Shown: in pieces, positions 35,144-44,302 of the stretch | How the letters are laid out: each line of letters opens with the position of its first letter | Numbering within the stretch: position 1 is the stretch's first letter | Assembly (NCBI GenBank): GCA_020445745.1 | Contig: JAGRGB010000067.1 | Location: 1 to 62,210 of the forward strand | Origin: Rhodocyclaceae bacterium | GTDB taxonomy: Bacteria; Pseudomonadota; Gammaproteobacteria; Burkholderiales; Rhodocyclaceae | Direction of reading: 5' to 3' | Length of the DNA: 62,210 bases | Position numbers and translations under genes: made by a program | Notes under the pieces: generated by a model | Databases searched by the model: none | What the model was told of the DNA's origin: nothing | The model's input: the letters and a program-made list of their open reading frames with translations, nothing else

Positions 35144-35914
35144 ATGCGCTACCAGGTCGAACTGTTCCTGACCGCGGTCGCGTTCTTTACCCGCATTCCG
35201 ATCCCTGCCGCCGTTCCCTGGTCACCGCAGCGGCTGAACCAGTCGGCGCGCTATTTCCCGTGGATCGGATGGCTGGTCGGCGGTGCCGCCGCGGCAGTGC
35301 TGGGGCTGGCGCTGCAGGTGCTGCCGGTGAGCGTGGCGGTGGTGCTGTCGATAGCGGCGACACTGCGGCTGACCGGCGCCTTCCACGAGGACGGCTTCGC
35401 CGACGCCTGCGACGGCCTCGGCGGCGGCTGGCAGCGGGACGAGGTGCTGCGGATCATGAAGGATTCGCGCATCGGCAGCTACGGTGCGGCCGGGCTGGCG
35501 CTGATGCTGCTCGCCAAGGCCGCGGCGCTGATCGAGCTGACGGCCCTCGCGCCGTCGCTGGCGGCGCTGGCGCTGGTCGCCGCCCATGCGCTGTCGCGGC
35601 TGGCCTCGACCGCGCTGATCCACCGCCTGACCTACGTGCGCGACGACGACAGCGCCCACGCCAAGCCCCTAGCCCACTGCCTGCAGCGCGGCGAGCTGCT
35701 GGTCGCGGCGGCCGGAGGCCTGCTGCCGCTCGCGCTGTTGCCACCCACGGCGGCACTGGCAGCGCCATTCACGGCATGGCTCGTCACCGCCTGGTTCGCC
35801 CGATTGCTGCGCCGCAGACTGGGCGGCTACACGGGTGACTGCCTCGGCGCGGCCCAGCAGCTCACCGAGCTGGCCAGCTACCTGGCGATCCTCGCGGCAT
35901 GCGGCTCTTCTTGA
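35144..35914 (+). CDS. cobS: Adenosylcobinamide-GDP ribazoletransferase (cobalamin synthase)
   Basis: CobS is the membrane enzyme that joins adenosylcobinamide-GDP and alpha-ribazole (phosphate). The 256-residue protein has the N-terminal [19 protein letters not shown], and the metal-binding motif [19 protein letters not shown] near residue 80. Several hydrophobic helices and the C-terminal [16 protein letters not shown] follow. It starts 9 bp after cobT and overlaps cobC by 16 bp. Confidence 0.95.
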   Translation: MRYQVELFLTAVAFFTRIPIPAAVPWSPQRLNQSARYFPWIGWLVGGAAAAVLGLALQVLPVSVAVVLSIAATLRLTGAFHEDGFADACDGLGGGWQRDEVLRIMKDSRIGSYGAAGLALMLLAKAAALIELTALAPSLAALALVAAHALSRLASTALIHRLTYVRDDDSAHAKPLAHCLQRGELLVAAAGGLLPLALLPPTAALAAPFTAWLVTAWFARLLRRRLGGYTGDCLGAAQQLTELASYLAILAACGSS

Positions 35915-36444
35915 TCCGCCACCCCCGCCCCGACGTGCCGGCCGGCATCTGCTACGGGCGCAGCGATGTCGGCCTGGCCGCGCCGGTAGACGCCGAAGCG
36001 CGACGCCTGGCCGGGCTGCTGCCTTCCGGCTGCGCGTTCGTCAGCAGCCCCCTGCGGCGGGCGCGCCTGCTCGCCGAAGCCCTCGGCCCGACACGGCTCG
36101 AACCGCGCCTGTCCGAGATGGATTTCGGCGACTGGGAGCTTCGCCCGTTCGACGCCCTGCGCGACGAACTCGACGCATGGGCAGCCGACCCGCTCGGCTT
36201 CCGCCCACCCGGCGGCGAGAGCGCCGCGCAGATGGCGGAACGCGCCCGCGCGGCAGCCGCTGAACTGCTGGATCACGGCGCCACGGTGGCGATCGTCGCC
36301 CATGGCGGCCCGCTGCGGGCCATTGCCGGCGACCTGCTGGGGCTGCCGGCGGCACGCTGGCTGGCGCTCGATTTCGACTTCGCGGCGCTGACCGAGCTTC
36401 GGGTCGAGCCCTGGGGCACGACGCTGCGCGCCTTCAACCGCTGA
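35899..36444 (+). CDS. cobC: Alpha-ribazole phosphatase family protein
   Basis: This histidine-phosphatase-fold protein (181 residues) has the phosphohistidine motif IRHPRPDV at the N-terminus, which is the variant usual in CobC-like enzymes. [21 protein letters not shown] and the second catalytic His in [10 protein letters not shown] are present. It removes the 5'-phosphate from alpha-ribazole phosphate or from the cobalamin phosphate product. Position at the end of cobTS makes the assignment firm. Coding overlaps cobS by 16 bp. Confidence 0.92.
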   Translation: MRLFLIRHPRPDVPAGICYGRSDVGLAAPVDAEARRLAGLLPSGCAFVSSPLRRARLLAEALGPTRLEPRLSEMDFGDWELRPFDALRDELDAWAADPLGFRPPGGESAAQMAERARAAAAELLDHGATVAIVAHGGPLRAIAGDLLGLPAARWLALDFDFAALTELRVEPWGTTLRAFNR

Positions 36445-36547
36445 GCGGCGTCGCCACCGACGGCACCGCCGTGTCATCGCCGCAACAAATCTCACGGCCG
36501 ATCGGCAATGGCGGGACCGGAACCGGTCCTGGCGCGCCAAGCTCCCG

Positions 36548-36553
36548 TATACT
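36548..36553 (+). promoter_or_regulatory. Candidate -10 box upstream of the DSP phosphatase-msbA operon
   Basis: TATACT lies in the 256-bp gap between cobC and the phosphatase gene, with a long leader of about 140 bases after it. Evidence is the hexamer only. Confidence 0.3.
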
Positions 36554-36700
36554 CCGATCCTTCGGGCGATACGGAGCTGGCGAAGCAAAGTTCGCAGCAT
36601 CGGTCGGACAGCCGCTTCGGGGGGGCGCATCCGGACGGCCCCGCCAAGAGGTCGCGGCGCCACCTGCAGATCCGTCCGTCGACAACGCGACCCGCAGCCC

Positions 36701-37372
36701 ATGCCCAAAGGCCCCAAGACCCTCGACACCAAGACCCGCCGGCTTTTCGCCTGGCTCGACATGCACCTCGTCGACCATGGCTGCGTGCGGGCGGTCTACA
36801 ACAATTTCCACGTGCTCGGCGGCGGCATGTACCGCTCGAGCCAGCCCAGCCCACGCCAGATCCGGCGCTACAAGGACCGCTACGGCCTGAAGAGCATCAT
36901 CAACCTGCGCGGGGTACACGACTACGGCTCCTTCCTGTACGAGGACGAGGTCTGCGCCGAGCTGTCGATCGCGCTGCACAACGTCAAGCTCTACTCGCGT
37001 ACGCCGCCCTCGGTAGAAGAGGTGCACGCGATGGACGACTTGTTCCGCACGATCGCCTATCCGGCGCTGATGCACTGCAAGTCCGGGGCCGACCGCGCCG
37101 GCCTCGGCGCCGCGCTGTATCGCATCCTGCGCCTCGGCCACCCGGTGGGACAGGCAGTCAGCGAACTCGACTGGCGCTACGGCCACTTCAAGCAGGCCAA
37201 GACCGGCGTCCTGGACTTCTTCTTCGCGCAGTACCTGGTGGACAATGCACGGCAGCCGACCCCCTTCATGCAGTGGGTTGACACGGTCTATGACGAAGAG
37301 GCATTGAAGTCCCAGTTCCACGAGGAAGGCTGGGCCAGTCTGGTGGTGGACAAGGTACTGCATCGCGAATGA
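36701..37372 (+). CDS. DSP-like protein phosphatase
   Basis: The 223-residue cytoplasmic protein has the Cys-phosphatase signature HCKSGADRAG (Cys126, Arg132) of dual-specificity/DSPn or SQR-phosphatase-like enzymes. The upstream YRSSQPSPRQIRRY and GLKSIINLRG segments are typical of bacterial eukaryote-like DSPs. The general-acid Asp may be in VHDYG near residue 74. It overlaps msbA by 4 bp and thus leads a large LPS gene run. The natural substrate could be a phosphoprotein, a phosphosugar or a phospholipid. Confidence 0.88.
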   Translation: MPKGPKTLDTKTRRLFAWLDMHLVDHGCVRAVYNNFHVLGGGMYRSSQPSPRQIRRYKDRYGLKSIINLRGVHDYGSFLYEDEVCAELSIALHNVKLYSRTPPSVEEVHAMDDLFRTIAYPALMHCKSGADRAGLGAALYRILRLGHPVGQAVSELDWRYGHFKQAKTGVLDFFFAQYLVDNARQPTPFMQWVDTVYDEEALKSQFHEEGWASLVVDKVLHRE

Positions 37373-39150
37373 AGACCTCTCTGGCGCTCTACAGGCGGCT
37401 GCTGGGTTCGATTCGCCCCTATCGACGAGTCGTGGTGCTCTCGGTGCTGGCGATGATCGTCGCCGCGGCGCTCGAGCCGGTGCTGCCGGCGCTGTTGAAA
37501 CCGCTGGTGGACGAGAGCCTGATCAACAAGAACGAGACCGCCCAGTGGCAGATTCCGCTGTTCCTGCTGACGGCATTCCTCGCCAAGGGCCTGGCCGAGT
37601 ACGGCGCCAGCGTGTCCAGCCAGTGGATCGCCCACAAGGCCATCACCGATCTGCGCCAGCAGGTGTTCCGCCACCAGATGCACCTGCCGCTGGCAACCCA
37701 CCTCGGCGAGTCCGGCGGCCGCATGCTGTCGCGCATCCTGTACGACATCCCGCAGGTCGGTTCGGCGCTGTCCAACGCCTGGATCATCGTCATTCGCGAC
37801 ACCATGGTGATCATCGGCCTGACCGGCTACCTGGTCTACACTGCCTGGGAGCTGACGCTGATGATCGTCGCCATCGCGCCGCTGGTGGCCTGGCTGATCC
37901 GCATCGCCAGCCGCAAGCTGCGCGGTTCGAACCGACAGATGCAGGAAACCACCGGCGAGCTGACCGGAGCAGTCGAGGAATCGCTCGCCGGCATCCGCGA
38001 GATCAAGCTGTTCGGCACCCATGACCACGAGGATCGCCACTTCGCCGGCATCGCCGAAAGGCTGCGCCAGCAGACCATGCGCACGGTGCGGGTGTCGGCC
38101 GCCAACGTGCCGATGGTCCAGGTGCTGGCGGCGGCGGCAGTGTCCGCGGTGATCTGGACGGCGACCGCATTGTCGGCCCAGGACAAGCTGACGCCGGGCG
38201 AATTCGTCGCCTTCGTGACGGCGATGTCGATGCTGTTCGAGCCGATCCGCCGGCTGACCAACATCAACGCGGTGATCCAGCGCGGGCTCGCCGGCGCCCA
38301 GAGTATCTTCGAACTGCTCGACATCGCGCCCGAGGCCGACACCGAGAGCGGCGAGCGGGCACCGGCGCGCGGCGCGATTCGCTTCGACCGGGTGTGCTTC
38401 CGCTATCCCGGTCAGGAGGATTGGGCAATCGAGGATCTCAGCCTGGAGATCGCCCCCGGACGCACGGTCGCGCTGGTCGGCGCATCGGGCAGCGGCAAGA
38501 CCACGCTGGTCAATCTGATCGCCCGCTTCTTCGAGCCCGAGCGCGGCCGCGTCCTGCTCGACGACGCCACGTTGTGCTCGCTGCCGCTCGGCTGGCTGCG
38601 CGGACAACTCGGCTGGGTCGGACAGCAGGTGGTGCTGTTCGACGACACGATCGCCGCCAACATCGCCTACGGCCAGCCCGACACGTCGCGCGACGACATC
38701 GTGCGGGCCGCCCGCGCGGCCCACGTCTGGGAGTTCGCCGAGAAACTACCCGATGGTCTGGACACCCGGGTCGGCACCAACGGCAGCCAGCTCTCCGGTG
38801 GCCAGCGCCAGCGCGTCGCGATCGCCCGCGCGTTTCTGAAGGACGCCCCGATCCTGCTGCTCGACGAGGCGACCTCGGCGCTCGACAACGAATCCGAACG
38901 GGCGGTCAAGGACGCCCTCGTCCAATTGCGCCGCAACCGCACGGTGCTGGTGGTCGCCCACCGCCTGTCGACGATCCGCGACGCCGACGAGATCGTCGTG
39001 CTCGAGCACGGTCGCATCGTCGAGCGCGGCAGCCACGACGAGTTGCTGGCCGCCGGCGGCAGCTACGCCCGGCTCCTGAAGAGCGGCGACGACGTGCTCA
39101 CCGACATGCCGTCACCACCCACCTCGGTCGTGGAGCCAGGCGGCCCATGA
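37369..39150 (+). CDS. msbA: Lipid A export ATP-binding/permease protein MsbA
   Basis: MsbA is the ABC flippase that moves lipid A-core across the inner membrane. The 593-residue half-transporter has an N-terminal six-helix ABC_membrane domain (about 1-310). The ATPase domain has Walker A VGASGSGKTT, LSGGQRQRVAIARAF, Walker B ILLLDEATSALD and the H-loop VVAHRLSTI. Family length and the context of glycosyltransferases support MsbA over other exporters. The start overlaps the phosphatase stop and the stop overlaps the next gene (ATGA). Confidence 0.94.
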   Translation: MKTSLALYRRLLGSIRPYRRVVVLSVLAMIVAAALEPVLPALLKPLVDESLINKNETAQWQIPLFLLTAFLAKGLAEYGASVSSQWIAHKAITDLRQQVFRHQMHLPLATHLGESGGRMLSRILYDIPQVGSALSNAWIIVIRDTMVIIGLTGYLVYTAWELTLMIVAIAPLVAWLIRIASRKLRGSNRQMQETTGELTGAVEESLAGIREIKLFGTHDHEDRHFAGIAERLRQQTMRTVRVSAANVPMVQVLAAAAVSAVIWTATALSAQDKLTPGEFVAFVTAMSMLFEPIRRLTNINAVIQRGLAGAQSIFELLDIAPEADTESGERAPARGAIRFDRVCFRYPGQEDWAIEDLSLEIAPGRTVALVGASGSGKTTLVNLIARFFEPERGRVLLDDATLCSLPLGWLRGQLGWVGQQVVLFDDTIAANIAYGQPDTSRDDIVRAARAAHVWEFAEKLPDGLDTRVGTNGSQLSGGQRQRVAIARAFLKDAPILLLDEATSALDNESERAVKDALVQLRRNRTVLVVAHRLSTIRDADEIVVLEHGRIVERGSHDELLAAGGSYARLLKSGDDVLTDMPSPPTSVVEPGGP

Positions 39151-40208
39151 ACGCGGCCGATCGCCCGCCAGAGAGCTCAGCGGTGAGCCGCGTCGCGCTG
39201 TATTTCGTCGCGTCGCCGCTGCAGTATCTTGCCGCGCGCCGCATCGCGGTGGATTTCGAAGCCGGCGCCCGCCAGGTGCTGGTGTGGTACAAGCGCGGCG
39301 TCACGCCGGTGGTACGGCAGCAGGACTGGGACGCCGCCGACTACCTGGCCTGGCCGCGCTGGGAACCACTGCCGGGCCCGTTCGGCCGGCACCGCAGGCT
39401 GCGTGCCAACATCCGTCAGGTCGCGGCCCTGGTCGGCCGCTGTGACGATCTGGTGATCCACAGCGCGGTGTTCGACACCGAAGCCATCAACTACTTCCTG
39501 CGGGCCCTGCCAAAGGCCTGCGGTGCGGCGGCGATGCGTGCCCGCATCCTGCCCGACGGCATCATCAGCATCCGCCGCTATCCGCTCGGCCGCGCCAAGC
39601 GGATAGCCCAGTACCTGCGCAAATTGCGCCGGCTGGTGGCCCCGGAGCTCGACTACTGGTGCTTCGGCGGCGACCGCATCGGCTCGGATGCCCCGTTCTG
39701 CGATCGCATCTACGTGCTGCCCGGCCTGCCCCACGAATATCCCGAGGCGAAGACCGTGCGGCTGCCGCCCCTGGTCGCCGCAGCTACGCAGGCGGCCGCG
39801 GAAGGCGGCCCGCGGCGGGCCCTGCTGATCGGCCAGCCGCTGGCCGGCACCGGTCTGCTGAGCGGCGCCGACCGCGACGCGGTAGCCACCGAGATGCGCG
39901 ACTGGCTGACCCGCCACGGCATCACCGAGGTCGATTACAAGGGTCATCCGAAGGACCCCGCGCGCGAACTGTCGATGCCGGGCGACCGCATCCTGGAACT
40001 CGACGAGCCCCTCGAAGTGTGGATGAGCCACACCCCCTACGCCGCGGTGCTCGGCGTGCGCTCGTCGGCGCTGCTGTTTGCGCGACAACTCTATGACCGG
40101 CAGACCCCGGTGCTGGCCTTCGGTTGGCAACGGGTGCGCTTCAAGTCGGAGGCGGAACGGCGCGACATGGAACGCACCTTCAGCGCCTGTGGGGTCGAAC
40201 TCGAATGA
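39147..40208 (+). CDS. Sialyltransferase/polysialyltransferase-like glycosyltransferase
   Basis: This 353-residue protein resembles the GT52 / alpha-2,8-polysialyltransferase-like group. Its N-terminus reads ALYFVASPLQYLAARR, matching the family SPLQ-type opening. The C-terminal half carries DYKGHPKDP, matching the HP motif that binds the CMP-sugar, and GVRSSALLFARQLY. No sialic-acid synthesis genes are visible here, so the donor could be another CMP-ulosonate such as Kdo. Coupled by ATGA to msbA and to the ligase gene. Family placement is by eye. Confidence 0.65.
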   Translation: MNAADRPPESSAVSRVALYFVASPLQYLAARRIAVDFEAGARQVLVWYKRGVTPVVRQQDWDAADYLAWPRWEPLPGPFGRHRRLRANIRQVAALVGRCDDLVIHSAVFDTEAINYFLRALPKACGAAAMRARILPDGIISIRRYPLGRAKRIAQYLRKLRRLVAPELDYWCFGGDRIGSDAPFCDRIYVLPGLPHEYPEAKTVRLPPLVAAATQAAAEGGPRRALLIGQPLAGTGLLSGADRDAVATEMRDWLTRHGITEVDYKGHPKDPARELSMPGDRILELDEPLEVWMSHTPYAAVLGVRSSALLFARQLYDRQTPVLAFGWQRVRFKSEAERRDMERTFSACGVELE

Positions 40209-41503
40209 GGGCCTGGGCATGGAACCGCGAGCACCGGGTGGCGACGCGGCGGATGCCGTTGCCGCTTCCGCTGCCGGCGCTGGTCGCCTGCCTTGCCGTG
40301 GCGCTGATGATGATCTCGCCGGCAAGCGCCGGCGCACTGCTGCTGGTGCTCGCCCTGTGGGGCATCGTGGCGACCCTGCAGGGGCCGCCGGCGACTGCGG
40401 ACGAACGCGAGTGGGCATGGCTCAGCCTGGTCATCCCGGGTGCCTACCTGCTCAACATGGCGGTCAATGGCTGGGCCATGCATCTGCTCGACCGGCCGAT
40501 GCACCTGGCCTACGGCGTGCTGCTCGCGCTGCTGTTGTCGCGCGCCGGTCTGCCGATGCGCCCGTTCGCGCTGGCGGCGATCGTCGCGGCGCTGGCCGCC
40601 GGCACGATCGCCCTGTATGAAGGCATGATCCTCGGACAGCCCCGGGTGTTCGGCCTTGGCGGTCGATGGAACGCCGTGCCGTTCGGCAACTTCTCGCTGC
40701 TCGTCGGCAGCGTCGCGCTGGCCGGTGCGCTGGCCTGCCGCGATCGGGCGCGCCGTCCCGGTCGATGGCTGGCTGCCGGCGTGCTGGCCTTCGCCGCCGG
40801 CACCTACGCGTCGATGATGTCCGGCTCGCGCGGTGGCTGGCTGGCCCTGCCGGTGCTGGTGCTGATCGCCAGCCACGCCAGTCGCGGCATCCAGCGCCGC
40901 CACCGGATGATGATCGTCGGTGGCCTGCTCGTCGCCGCGCTGGCCGCGTTCTCGGCCTCGGATTCGGTGCGCCAGCGGCTCGCCAGCGCGATCGGCAACG
41001 TCGCCGCCTTCGTCGACGCGCCGAGCGAACTCGACAACATGGACAATGCCAGCGGCATCCGGCTGGCGATGTGGCGCTGGGGGATCGGCCGTTTCGCCGA
41101 ACGGCCATGGACCGGCATCGGCTACGCGAACTTCTCCGAACAGCGCGCCGCCGCGGTCGCCCGCGGCGAGATGCCCGCCCATTTCGACGACCTTGCCAAT
41201 CTCCACAACGAGATCATCTCCAGCCTCGCCTTCGGAGGGCTTCCGAGTGCGGCTGCGCTGTTGGCCTTCTGGGCCCTCGGGCTGCGCTTCTTCCTGCGCC
41301 GGCTGTACGCCAGCGAGGAGGCAGCGCCGCGCTTCTTCGCCACCGCCGGCCTGCTGGCCCTGCTCGGAACCGCCCTTTTCTCGATGACCGAGGGCCTGTT
41401 CGGTACCCGCGCCGGCACCTACGGCCTGACCCTGATGCTGGCCTTGCCAGCCGGAGCGCTGTGTCACCTGGCGCGCACCGAAGCACCGGAGGCCCGTTCG
41501 TGA
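40205..41503 (+). CDS. waaL: O-antigen ligase (WaaL/Wzy_C family)
   Basis: The 432-residue inner-membrane protein has about ten to twelve hydrophobic helices and a large periplasmic loop. The Wzy_C motif regions are present: SGSRGGWLAL, RPWTGIGYANF and the conserved LHNEIISSLAFGG. Such proteins attach O-antigen to lipid A-core or polymerise glycans; ligase is preferred because it sits with core-type transferases. It starts at the ATG at 40205, overlapping the preceding stop (ATGA), and its stop overlaps the next GTG. Confidence 0.82.
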   Translation: MRAWAWNREHRVATRRMPLPLPLPALVACLAVALMMISPASAGALLLVLALWGIVATLQGPPATADEREWAWLSLVIPGAYLLNMAVNGWAMHLLDRPMHLAYGVLLALLLSRAGLPMRPFALAAIVAALAAGTIALYEGMILGQPRVFGLGGRWNAVPFGNFSLLVGSVALAGALACRDRARRPGRWLAAGVLAFAAGTYASMMSGSRGGWLALPVLVLIASHASRGIQRRHRMMIVGGLLVAALAAFSASDSVRQRLASAIGNVAAFVDAPSELDNMDNASGIRLAMWRWGIGRFAERPWTGIGYANFSEQRAAAVARGEMPAHFDDLANLHNEIISSLAFGGLPSAAALLAFWALGLRFFLRRLYASEEAAPRFFATAGLLALLGTALFSMTEGLFGTRAGTYGLTLMLALPAGALCHLARTEAPEARS

Positions 41504-42558
41504 CGGCCGACCCGAAGGCACCCCGCACGGTGATCGTCCATCATCGCAGCGGCATCGGCGATCTGGTCTGGCACGTCCCGTATTTCCGTGCCGTCGCGGC
41601 CACCAGTCGCGACGGCAAGGCGACGGTCATCGCCCGGCCGTCGTGCTGCGCGTCGGACATCCTGAGCGCCGAACCCAGCATCGAAGCGGTGATCGAGTTC
41701 GATCGCCGGCCGCGCCCGGGAGAGCGCCGACGCGGCCGCCACGACGGCTGGCGGGCGCAATGGCGGTTCGCCGCGGAGTTGCGCGGCCGGGGCTTCGAAC
41801 GGGCGGTGATCTTCTCCGGACGGATGCGATACGGGCTGATCGCATGGCTCGCCGGGATCCGCCAGCGGGCCGGTTTCGGCTTCACCGCCGGCGAGCGCCT
41901 GTTCCTCAACCAGCCGCCTTTCATCGAGCCCCATCGCGGCCCGGGCAACTGGGTCTATCCGGAGGCCACCGCCTTCGCCATCGCCCACGGCTTCGTAGCC
42001 GAGCCCCAGCTGCCGCGCCTGTACGTGCCAGAGGCATTGCGCGAGGCCATAAGCGAGCGCCTGCAGGCACTGCCGCGGCCGCGCTATGCGCTCGCGATCG
42101 GTGCATCGGAGCCACGCAAGCGCTGGCCGATCGCGCACTTCGCCGAACTCGCACGGGGGCTTGCCGAGCGCGGCTGCGGCGTGGTGCTGCTCGGCGGCGC
42201 TGCCGAGGCCGACGATGCCGAGGCGATCCTGAGGGCGGTGCCCACCGGGCTGCGCAGTGCGGTGAACGTCCTCACCGAGCACTCCGTGCTGTGCAGCGCC
42301 GCGGCACTCGCGGTCAGCGACTTTTGCGTCGGCAACGACACCGGCATGCTCAACGTCGCCGCGGCGGTCGAATGCGCCAGCCTCGGGCTGTTCGGCGCGA
42401 CCCGGCCGCTGACCCACGACCCGCAGCTGCATGCGATCGAGGGCGAGTCGATGGACTTGATCGAATCCGGCCACGTGCTGGCCCGGCTGGCGCTGCTCGG
42501 CGCCCCGGGCTTCGCCGGGCCGCCGATGCCGACGCCGCCGAGCGAGGACAGACCATGA
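41500..42558 (+). CDS. GT9-family heptosyltransferase-like protein
   Basis: The 352-residue protein has the GT9 fold: IVHHRSGIGDLVWHVPYFRAV at the N-terminus, AIGASEPRKRWPIAHFAELARGL, and the GNDTGMLNVAAAV donor-site motif. Such enzymes add heptose or related sugars from ADP-linked donors in LPS core. The start is GTG, overlapping the ligase stop (GTGA). The ATG of the next gene overlaps its own stop. The exact sugar is unknown. Confidence 0.85.
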   Translation: MTADPKAPRTVIVHHRSGIGDLVWHVPYFRAVAATSRDGKATVIARPSCCASDILSAEPSIEAVIEFDRRPRPGERRRGRHDGWRAQWRFAAELRGRGFERAVIFSGRMRYGLIAWLAGIRQRAGFGFTAGERLFLNQPPFIEPHRGPGNWVYPEATAFAIAHGFVAEPQLPRLYVPEALREAISERLQALPRPRYALAIGASEPRKRWPIAHFAELARGLAERGCGVVLLGGAAEADDAEAILRAVPTGLRSAVNVLTEHSVLCSAAALAVSDFCVGNDTGMLNVAAAVECASLGLFGATRPLTHDPQLHAIEGESMDLIESGHVLARLALLGAPGFAGPPMPTPPSEDRP

Positions 42559-43571
42559 GCGCGGTCGAACCGCCGAACCCGGGACACTCGGCGCCTGGCG
42601 CCGAGCGTCCGACGGCACCGCGCTTCAGTGTCGTGATCCCGCTCTACAACAAGCGCGCCCACATCGGCAGGGCAGTGGCGTCGGTGCTCGGCCAAGGCGT
42701 CCGCGACCTCGAACTGGTCGTCGTCGACGACGGTTCGACCGATGGCGGCGGCGATGTCGTGGCCGCCATCGACGATCCGCGCCTGCGGCTGCTGCGCCAG
42801 CCCAACCAGGGTGTTTCCGCGGCCCGTAACCGGGGCATCGCCGAGACCACCGGCCCCCACATCGCGCTGCTCGACGCCGACGACGAGTGGGCGCCCGGCT
42901 TCCTGGGCGAGATCGACGCGCTGGTCGGCGAATTTCCGCAGGCGATCATCCATGCCACCGCCTACCGGCTGGCAGCGGGCGGACACAGCCGCCCGATGTC
43001 GAACTGGAAGGCCATGGGGGGCGGCCCCGAACACCGGCTGATCGACTACCTCGACTGCCTGGCACGTGACGTCTTCCCGTTCTCGGCCAGTTCGGTGTGC
43101 GTCGGGCGAGTGGCGTTCGAACGCGCCGGCGGCTTCGAACCGGGGCTGGCAGTCGGCGACGACGTGCTGATGTGGATCCGGCTCGCGCAACAGGGCATGG
43201 TGGCTTGGAGCAACGCCGAACTCTCGTTCTATCATCGCGATGCGGAGAACCGCGCCCTCGAGCATCCGCTGCGACTCGAGCGCGAGCTCGACTTCCTGGT
43301 CCACCTCGTCGCGCACTGCCGCGGCGACTGGCACGACAGCGCTGCCGTGCCGGCGCTGCGGCGATTCGTATCCAGCAAGATCGCCGGCACCGCCGCCCGA
43401 CTGCTGCGCGGCGACGATCCGGCCCGCGCCCGCCAGTTCCTCGACTGCAATCGCGACCTGCTGCTGTACCGCCACGCGTTGCGGTTGCAGGCCCGCCTGC
43501 TCCGCCATGGCATCGCCCGCCGCCTGGCCAGCCGAACGCGCGCGGACACCGACCGCGGGGGCCGGCGCTGA
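42555..43571 (+). CDS. GT2-family glycosyltransferase
   Basis: This GT-A glycosyltransferase of 338 residues has FSVVIPLYNKRAHIGRAV, VVVDDGSTDGG and the DxD-type LLDADDEW near residue 110. The C-terminal part has HPLRLERELDFL and a long helical region. It acts in the cytoplasm on nucleotide-sugar donors. The acceptor is probably a growing core or surface oligosaccharide. ATGA overlap with the previous gene and TGATG overlap with the next. Confidence 0.88.
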   Translation: MSAVEPPNPGHSAPGAERPTAPRFSVVIPLYNKRAHIGRAVASVLGQGVRDLELVVVDDGSTDGGGDVVAAIDDPRLRLLRQPNQGVSAARNRGIAETTGPHIALLDADDEWAPGFLGEIDALVGEFPQAIIHATAYRLAAGGHSRPMSNWKAMGGGPEHRLIDYLDCLARDVFPFSASSVCVGRVAFERAGGFEPGLAVGDDVLMWIRLAQQGMVAWSNAELSFYHRDAENRALEHPLRLERELDFLVHLVAHCRGDWHDSAAVPALRRFVSSKIAGTAARLLRGDDPARARQFLDCNRDLLLYRHALRLQARLLRHGIARRLASRTRADTDRGGRR

Positions 43572-44293
43572 TGCAACGACGCGTCTTCGTATTTTGGACC
43601 GGAAGCAATCCGATGTCGCCGGCGCGGCAGCGTTCACTCGCGGCGATGACCGCCACCGACTGCCCGGTGGTGCTGGTCACCGCGGAGAACCTGCACGATT
43701 ACATCGCCGCCGACGAGATCCACCCGGCCTACCCGTATCTCAACCTCGCCCACCGGGCCGACTACCTGCGCTGCCACTTCATGTTGCGCCATGGCGGCGG
43801 TTATGCCGACCTGAAGCCGGTCGGTGCTTCCTGGCGCGCGGCCTTCGACAGGCTGGAAGGCGACGCCGAGCTGTGGGCAGTCGGTTATCCGGAGATCGGG
43901 CCACGCGGCGTTGCCAACCTCTACCAGTCGAGCCGCGTCCTCGGCACCGGCGCGCTGGCCCAGGCCCGTGCCTGGCTCGAGTGGAAGCAGCTGCGCCGCA
44001 ACCACCGGCGACTGATCGGCCTGTGCGCCTTCGTCTTCCGGCCGGACACACCGCTGGCGCGCAGCTGGTGGGCCGAACTCAACCACCGCCTGGATCGCCT
44101 GCTTCCGGCCTTGCAGGCGAATCCGGCCCGCTCGCCCAGGGAGCGGCCGGGCGAGTTGGTCGATGGCTCGCCGTCGCGCTATCCGGTTCCCTGGACCCAC
44201 CTGCTCGGTGACATCTTCCATCCGCTGGTGGCGCGCCACCACCGCCACGTCGATCGCAGCCTGCCGGCGCCGGGCTTCACGGACTACCTGTAG
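43571..44293 (+). CDS. Capsular-polysaccharide-synthesis (GT32-like) protein
   Basis: The 240-residue protein resembles the Caps_synth/GT32-like group. The FVFWTGSNPM opening, the AHRADYLRCHFMLRHGGGYADLK segment (given here in parts: HRADYLR, RHGGGYAD) and the late PYPVPWTHLLGD-like region support this. In the family the GGxYxD segment leads to a metal-binding DxD-like pair; here the second acidic residue is replaced (ADLKP). It may be weakly active or use a different metal site. It is inside the coupled glycan operon. Confidence 0.65.
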   Translation: MQRRVFVFWTGSNPMSPARQRSLAAMTATDCPVVLVTAENLHDYIAADEIHPAYPYLNLAHRADYLRCHFMLRHGGGYADLKPVGASWRAAFDRLEGDAELWAVGYPEIGPRGVANLYQSSRVLGTGALAQARAWLEWKQLRRNHRRLIGLCAFVFRPDTPLARSWWAELNHRLDRLLPALQANPARSPRERPGELVDGSPSRYPVPWTHLLGDIFHPLVARHHRHVDRSLPAPGFTDYL

Positions 44294-44302
44294 GCAGCGG
44301 CG

